46,836 bases of DNA from Pseudobacteriovorax antillogorgiicola (GTDB taxonomy: Bacteria > Bdellovibrionota_B > Oligoflexia > Oligoflexales > RGVZ01). Position numbers and translations under genes: made by a program. Of the stretch, positions 43,029 to 46,836 are shown in pieces. The notes beneath the pieces are model-generated. The model ran no database searches, was not told the DNA's origin, and saw nothing but the letters and a program-made list of their open reading frames with translations. Numbering within the stretch: the first letter of the stretch is position 1; every line of letters starts with the position of its first letter. Where the stretch lies: NCBI GenBank assembly GCA_945865565.1, contig CAMBEK010000011.1:1-46836 (forward strand), written 5' to 3'.

Positions 43029-43033
43029 AGTAA

Positions 43034-43066
43034 TTACAATCTAACGGCGCTGGCGTTAGATTGTAA
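43034..43066. promoter_or_regulatory. 13-bp inverted repeat before DUF4143 copy 3
   Basis: TTACAATCTAACG (43034-43046) and CGTTAGATTGTAA (43054-43066) are perfect inverted repeats with a 7-nt spacer. The outer arm holds a possible -10 TACAAT for the minus-strand gene. A T9 run follows on the plus strand (43071-43079), so a terminator reading is also possible, but no plus-strand gene precedes it. An operator for copy 3 seems likelier. Confidence 0.45.
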
Positions 43067-43139
43067 GATCTTTTTTTTTGGATTGAAGGGAATGGGCAGG
43101 GCGACAGACATGCGAAGCGCCTCAGTGGAGTCCGTTTTA

Positions 43140-43376
43140 AACTGCTCTACATGGCTGCGCCTGCCATCAGCCTTTCTTAAATTGGGCCAAAAACGCCCCG
43201 ATTAGCACCATTCGATTTTCATGTTTCTAATCTCGGGGGTTTCCCGGCGCCAGGCCGCGAGAAAGGGAAAGCCGCAGCCAGGGCGCGATTCAAGGGATAA
43301 AGGCAAGAGGTCCAGAAAGCCTAGGCCCTCGGGGTGCTGGTGATTGCGGCGCCAGGCGCAGCCATGTAGAGCAGTT
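43140..43376. repeat. 24-bp perfect inverted repeat pair near the RluA remnant
   Basis: Bases 43140-43163 and the complement of 43353-43376 are identical over 24 bp (core CTGCTCTACATGGCTGCGCC), 189 bp apart. The right arm marks where the RluA-type gene stops resembling its family. The interior has no gene. It could be the end of a small element, or an assembly or inversion junction. Confidence 0.7.
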
Positions 43377-43811
43377 CATGATTTTTTTGTGAGCTGACAG
43401 CATAACGCCCTTGGTGGCGCTCTCCGCGATATGATCGACCAACTGGCCGCGTGCGGCTGTCATGCGTCCCTCAATCATCGTCAGGTAAAACTTCTCGACC
43501 GTTCTCTCACGAAATGCCTCCACCAGGCGGCTCGCCGTTTTGGACGTCGTGGCGAACACCACCACGCCACTGACGGGCTGGTCGATGCGGTTGACGGGCT
43601 GCAAGAAAACATTGCCAGGCTTGTTGCGCGTCTCTTTCAGCATCGCTTTCGCGACGCCAAGGGCCGATTCGAGGCCGCGCTGCGCCGGATGATTCTCGTC
43701 ATGCTCGACAAGGATCCCCGCCGGCTTTTCGACCACGAGGCAGTGGTTGTCCTCTTGAGAAGAGTCAATTTTTTTTTCAGGGATTCCGTCATCGTAGAAC
43801 GCCCGCGTCAC
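43290..43811 (-). pseudogene. Truncated RluA-type pseudouridine synthase
   Basis: 173 residues, about 60 short of a small RluA enzyme. Recognisable: DNHCLVVEKPAGILVEHDEN, VNRIDQPVSGVVVFATTSK with the catalytic Asp, RERTVEKFYLTMIEGRMTAA and ending at SATKGVMLSAHKK. Beyond that the family's second half (the GRTHQIR region) is missing and the reading frame enters the 24-bp repeat (NCSTWLRLAP). At the front, an A9 tract (43769-43777 as T9) separates the GTG start at 43811 from an ATG in another frame: one more A would make that ATG (MTESLKK...) read into the enzyme. The GTG overlaps the stop of the upstream giant gene (GTGA). Confidence 0.7.
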
Positions 43812-46800
43812 GGCAAGACACAGCGGACATCACTGGCTATGTTAAATGCGCGATATCCGTTCCCGTTATTTGAACCGAGCCAACTCCAGTATCCAATCGC
43901 GTTGTATGAATTTGCCGTCGCCGTGATCGTCCACGCGCTCGCGGAGCTTGGCACCCGAGTCCCGCCAAACGTCGGGTTAGCATCACTTGGAACCCAGTAA
44001 GTGGGTTTATTGGCTTGTGTCTCGTACAATGTCGGCAATCGCATCCCCTTGTCCGCGCATACTTTTATGTTCCCCTCATACCACGAGGGGGCGTTACCGG
44101 CGCCTGTCGGGGGTGTGTTCCAGTAAGTCAAGTAATCGTCTCCCTCAACTCCCGTGGCCTGGTTCAACGACGCAATGTACCTTGCCGTGTCGTAATACAG
44201 ACACTGCGAACCCGCCGTATAGTTGCCATTCTTGAAAACGTGGGATGGACAAGCCCGTCCGGCGATTGTGCCGATATGCGTGGCGTTTGTGAGGTAGGAC
44301 CCGGAGTATTGGTGTCCCCGGCGGGTGAGGGTTTGCTGCCAGTCCGACGCGCTATACCATAAACCGGTCGCATTCAGGATTCGGCCGGTGCCGCCATTCT
44401 CCTTCCAGATTTTGAATCCACTGGTTGTCGTGACATAGTCCACCTGACCTTCGCCGCCAGCTTTGGGCAGGACAGCTGAGGTGATCGTCGGATAGGTGGC
44501 AGCGAGCGTGTAGCAGTCGTTGCCTGGATTTCCGCACTGGCGTCCAGAATAGAGACGCACGGTTGAGGGACCGGATACCCGGAACGAGCACGTGGTCGCC
44601 GTCCCCGTGCACGGTACACCGCCACCCCAGTAGGCCGTGTAGCCTGCCGGGATTCCAGACATACTCACTGTAACATCGCAGCCTGCAGGAACCGCGCTGA
44701 GTGCTGCACCGGTACAGTAGGTTATTGACGTATTAGGGTTCGTTACGGAGGCGGATGCAGCACCTGATCCGGCAGGAGGTTGCGTCAATGTGACCTGGTG
44801 GCGGACAAGATACGTCACGTTCGGTATTTCGAACCCGGATCTAACCACTTTGCAGGGATTCGTCGCGCAATAGTCCCAGTCTCCTGTGTAGAGGTCGCTG
44901 GATGTGACAGTGAATTCCGTGCCTTGTGCGAGTACCAGCCTGCACTCATGGCCGCAGGCCGTCCCGTCCGTCTTCTTGATCAGAGACTCGGTCTGGGCGA
45001 CCGTAAGAGCGCCCTGTGTGCCGCTGGCGGCGGCGGAGTTGCCATCGAAATACAGCGTGCCTGCCGGACAGGATCCACCGCAATTTCCTACGTCATAGGA
45101 ACTCGCAAGGGACGCGTGGGGGGTAGAGGAGCCGATTCCCCGGAGTTTTGGTTGAGAGGCTTGATGGTAAATCGTGGTGGAGACACCGCCTCCCCAATTT
45201 ACAACTATTCCTCCGGGCGCAACGTACACCGAGTCCCCGGGGCTCATTCCAAAATTGGATCCTCTGAGATAAAGGATGCCGCCGTCCTGTACCCAGACTT
45301 TGACGCCAGACACGTTTTGGCCGCCAAAAAGGAGTCTACCTCCATTCCGTACCACAAAGTTGCCAGTCGATGCCGGAGCCTGGGTCAAGAGGGGGGTGAG
45401 TCCGAAACCACCTGCATCTGTGAGAGAAGCCGTGACTGTCGCCATGCTCGTTGAGAAGCTCACAACGCATGTTGACCCGGTTGTGGTTGTGCATCCTGAC
45501 CAACCCGTGAAAAATTTGCCAAAATTCGCGTTGGCGGTCAGCGTTATTTGCGCTCCAGACGGGATGTTGGCAATCGAACATGACGAATAGGACTCGTTGA
45601 ACGTGCCGGTCCCGCAATTGATCGTATTGGTCGTGCCGCCAATAACCAAACTGCCCGTGACGACGCCCCCGGAAATGGAGCTGACTCGAAGCGTCAAGCC
45701 AAGGACGGACATGGTGAAGGTAGCTGGGTTGAGCGCGTCACCCCCGCTGTTCGACGGGGTAATCATGTAGCTCGCATTGCTGCTTACCGCCGTGGGCGTG
45801 CCGGAAATGACGCAAGTTCTCTGGTCCAGATTCAGGCCGTTCGGCAAACCTGGTGAAACCCGGCAGGACGTTACGGCTCCGCCACCGAGGACTGGTGTGA
45901 TTGGTGTGATCGCGGCGCCTAGTGTTAATGCGTAACTGGTCGGAGACAACGTGATCGTTGGCTTTGCGTCATTGACTTGCAGGGTCAGCGACGCGGTACT
46001 GGAGCCACCAGTGTTGCGCGCCTCAATGGAGTAGTTTGCGCTCGTCGTGATTGCCGTCGGTGTTCCGGAGATCGCACAGGTCGTGTTGTTGATCGACAAG
46101 CCGGCGGGGAGCGCGGGACTCGGTGCGCATGATGTGATGCTCCCGCCGCCGATGGTCGGAGTGATCGTTGGGATCGCCGAGTTGACGGTGAATGTGTACG
46201 TGGTGCCCGGATACGAGAGTGTCGGGGCGATGTCTTTGACGGTGATGTAGAGGGGGCCGACGCCGGTGGAGTACTGACTGTTGCTAGCTGTGATGTAGTA
46301 CCCGGCATTGGCGGAGGGCACCGTCGGTGCTCCTGAGATCGCACAGGTCGTGTTGTTGATCGAAAGTCCTGAAGGCAATGCCGGATTTGATGCGCACCCT
46401 GTGATGGACCCGCCACCGATGGTCGGGGTGATCGTGGTGGTCGCTGAGTTGACAGTGAATGTGTAATTTGTGCCCGGATACGCGACCGTCGGTGGGGTAT
46501 CGTTGACCGTGATCGTCACGGCGCTGCTGGCCGATCCACCCGTGTTGGTCGCGACAACGGTGTAAGTCGTCGCTCCGCTCACGGCGGTCGGGTTGCCCGA
46601 GATCGCGCAAGTTGAACTGCTAAGGGAAAGTCCCGTCGGCAACGACGGAGTGGTCGTTGATGGCGGAGTTGCACTCAAGGCGCACGAGACGATCGCCCCA
46701 CCTGATAAGGTTGGTGAGATCGAGGTCGCACTATTTTTTATCAGCGTATAGGGACTCGAAGCGAAGGCGATGCGCGGGGTGACATCGTTGACCGCGATGC

Positions 46801-46836
46801 TGAGCGATGTCATGCCTGAACCACCGCTGTTGCTCG
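43808..46836 (-). CDS. Giant secreted Ig-like protein (partial, N-terminus beyond window)
   Basis: The frame is open from the right edge to a TGA at 43808, over 1000 residues. The N-terminal visible part has at least five putative Ig (He_PIG-type) units, each with a pattern such as ALPSGLSINNTTCAISGAPT and one conserved Cys pair. Next is an InlB-type bacterial repeat (ANANFGKFFTGWSGC). Then comes a beta-rich segment (GNFVVRNGGRLLFGGQN, GGILYLRGSNFGMSPGD), another Cys-rich region, and a C-terminus (GMRLPTLYETQAN, YWSWLGSNNGNGYRAFN, VRCVLP) resembling DUF1566/Lcl-like lectin-type modules. A secreted surface protein, probably adhesive. Confidence 0.85.
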   Translation of the reverse strand, partial: SNSGGSGMTSLSIAVNDVTPRIAFASSPYTLIKNSATSISPTLSGGAIVSCALSATPPSTTTPSLPTGLSLSSSTCAISGNPTAVSGATTYTVVATNTGGSASSAVTITVNDTPPTVAYPGTNYTFTVNSATTTITPTIGGGSITGCASNPALPSGLSINNTTCAISGAPTVPSANAGYYITASNSQYSTGVGPLYITVKDIAPTLSYPGTTYTFTVNSAIPTITPTIGGGSITSCAPSPALPAGLSINNTTCAISGTPTAITTSANYSIEARNTGGSSTASLTLQVNDAKPTITLSPTSYALTLGAAITPITPVLGGGAVTSCRVSPGLPNGLNLDQRTCVISGTPTAVSSNASYMITPSNSGGDALNPATFTMSVLGLTLRVSSISGGVVTGSLVIGGTTNTINCGTGTFNESYSSCSIANIPSGAQITLTANANFGKFFTGWSGCTTTTGSTCVVSFSTSMATVTASLTDAGGFGLTPLLTQAPASTGNFVVRNGGRLLFGGQNVSGVKVWVQDGGILYLRGSNFGMSPGDSVYVAPGGIVVNWGGGVSTTIYHQASQPKLRGIGSSTPHASLASSYDVGNCGGSCPAGTLYFDGNSAAASGTQGALTVAQTESLIKKTDGTACGHECRLVLAQGTEFTVTSSDLYTGDWDYCATNPCKVVRSGFEIPNVTYLVRHQVTLTQPPAGSGAASASVTNPNTSITYCTGAALSAVPAGCDVTVSMSGIPAGYTAYWGGGVPCTGTATTCSFRVSGPSTVRLYSGRQCGNPGNDCYTLAATYPTITSAVLPKAGGEGQVDYVTTTSGFKIWKENGGTGRILNATGLWYSASDWQQTLTRRGHQYSGSYLTNATHIGTIAGRACPSHVFKNGNYTAGSQCLYYDTARYIASLNQATGVEGDDYLTYWNTPPTGAGNAPSWYEGNIKVCADKGMRLPTLYETQANKPTYWVPSDANPTFGGTRVPSSASAWTITATANSYNAIGYWSWLGSNNGNGYRAFNIASDVRCVLP
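46060..46600 (-). repeat. He_PIG-type DNA repeats, 267-bp period
   Basis: ATCGCACAGGTCGTGTTGTT occurs at 46071 and again at 46338, a spacing of 267 bp or 89 codons, with similar flanks. A weaker copy follows further right. They encode successive Ig-like units of the right-hand giant protein. Confidence 0.75.

Noticed and set aside
43034-43079. Rho-independent terminator on the plus strand (hairpin plus T9)
   Set aside because: No plus-strand gene leads into it; it sits 5 bp before the minus-strand start of DUF4143 copy 3, so I list it as an operator-like repeat, with the terminator as alternative.

Overview
The window comes from a Gram-negative bacterium of moderate GC content. It is dense in lipoproteins and envelope proteins and carries an LpoB/COG3014 pair, a GYF-PilZ protein, ThyX in place of ThyA, and giant secreted Ig-like repeat proteins. 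This mix fits the Bdellovibrionota/Oligoflexia or a related former deltaproteobacterial lineage. That is an inference from gene content; no marker here proves the phylum.

Layout. 1-5834 (minus): N-terminal 1944 codons of a giant secreted protein built of Ig-like, Big-type and FN3 repeats; its 3' end lies outside the window. 6003-8564: Na+/H+ antiporter-type membrane protein, thioredoxin-fold protein, small HEAT-like secreted protein. 8646-8822: intergenic palindromic repeat cluster. 8958-10764: a GYF-PilZ protein followed by an all-helical unknown. 10761-16304 (minus): tight run mnmG-thyX-rsmB-PLD-like-lipoprotein. 16508-17620: leucine dehydrogenase. 17617-19622 (minus): lpoB and a COG3014-type TPR lipoprotein, divergent from a small secreted protein (19788). 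20330-24029: yggS, yggT, a helical membrane-anchored protein, an ABC ATPase and permease, and an HNH protein. 24076-24414: a second repeat cluster. 24419-30271 (minus): tiny membrane protein, carbonic-anhydrase-like protein that has lost zinc ligands, and a 1553-residue subtilase with Ig-like tail. 30438-30514: tRNA-Arg(TCT). 30541-33610: glycosyltransferase, SpoU methyltransferase, RlmI-like methyltransferase. 33633-35940: two convergent Cys-rich lipoproteins. 36057-37013: two His-rich exported proteins, probably metal-binding. 37101-37871: periplasmic solute-binding-like protein. 38029-43028: an accessory island with three intact AAA/DUF4143 ATPases and remnants of at least one, probably two, more, interrupted by a Gly/Tyr-rich protein and a third repeat cluster. 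43140-43811: a truncated RluA-type pseudouridine synthase beside a 24-bp inverted repeat. 43808-46836 (minus): C-terminal part of another giant secreted Ig-like protein.

How the genes work together. The core genes serve tRNA and rRNA modification (MnmG, RsmB, SpoU, RlmI), dTMP synthesis (ThyX), PLP homeostasis (YggS) and peptidoglycan synthase activation (LpoB). The accessory content is mostly cell-surface material. The most unusual signals are: the DUF4143 cluster, in which two oppositely oriented genes carry the same palindrome AGTATACT 34-35 nt before their start codons; the zinc-site-less carbonic anhydrase-like protein; the decayed RluA gene; the nearly identical DNA repeats inside the giant gene; and the hairpin that would bury that gene's ribosome binding site.
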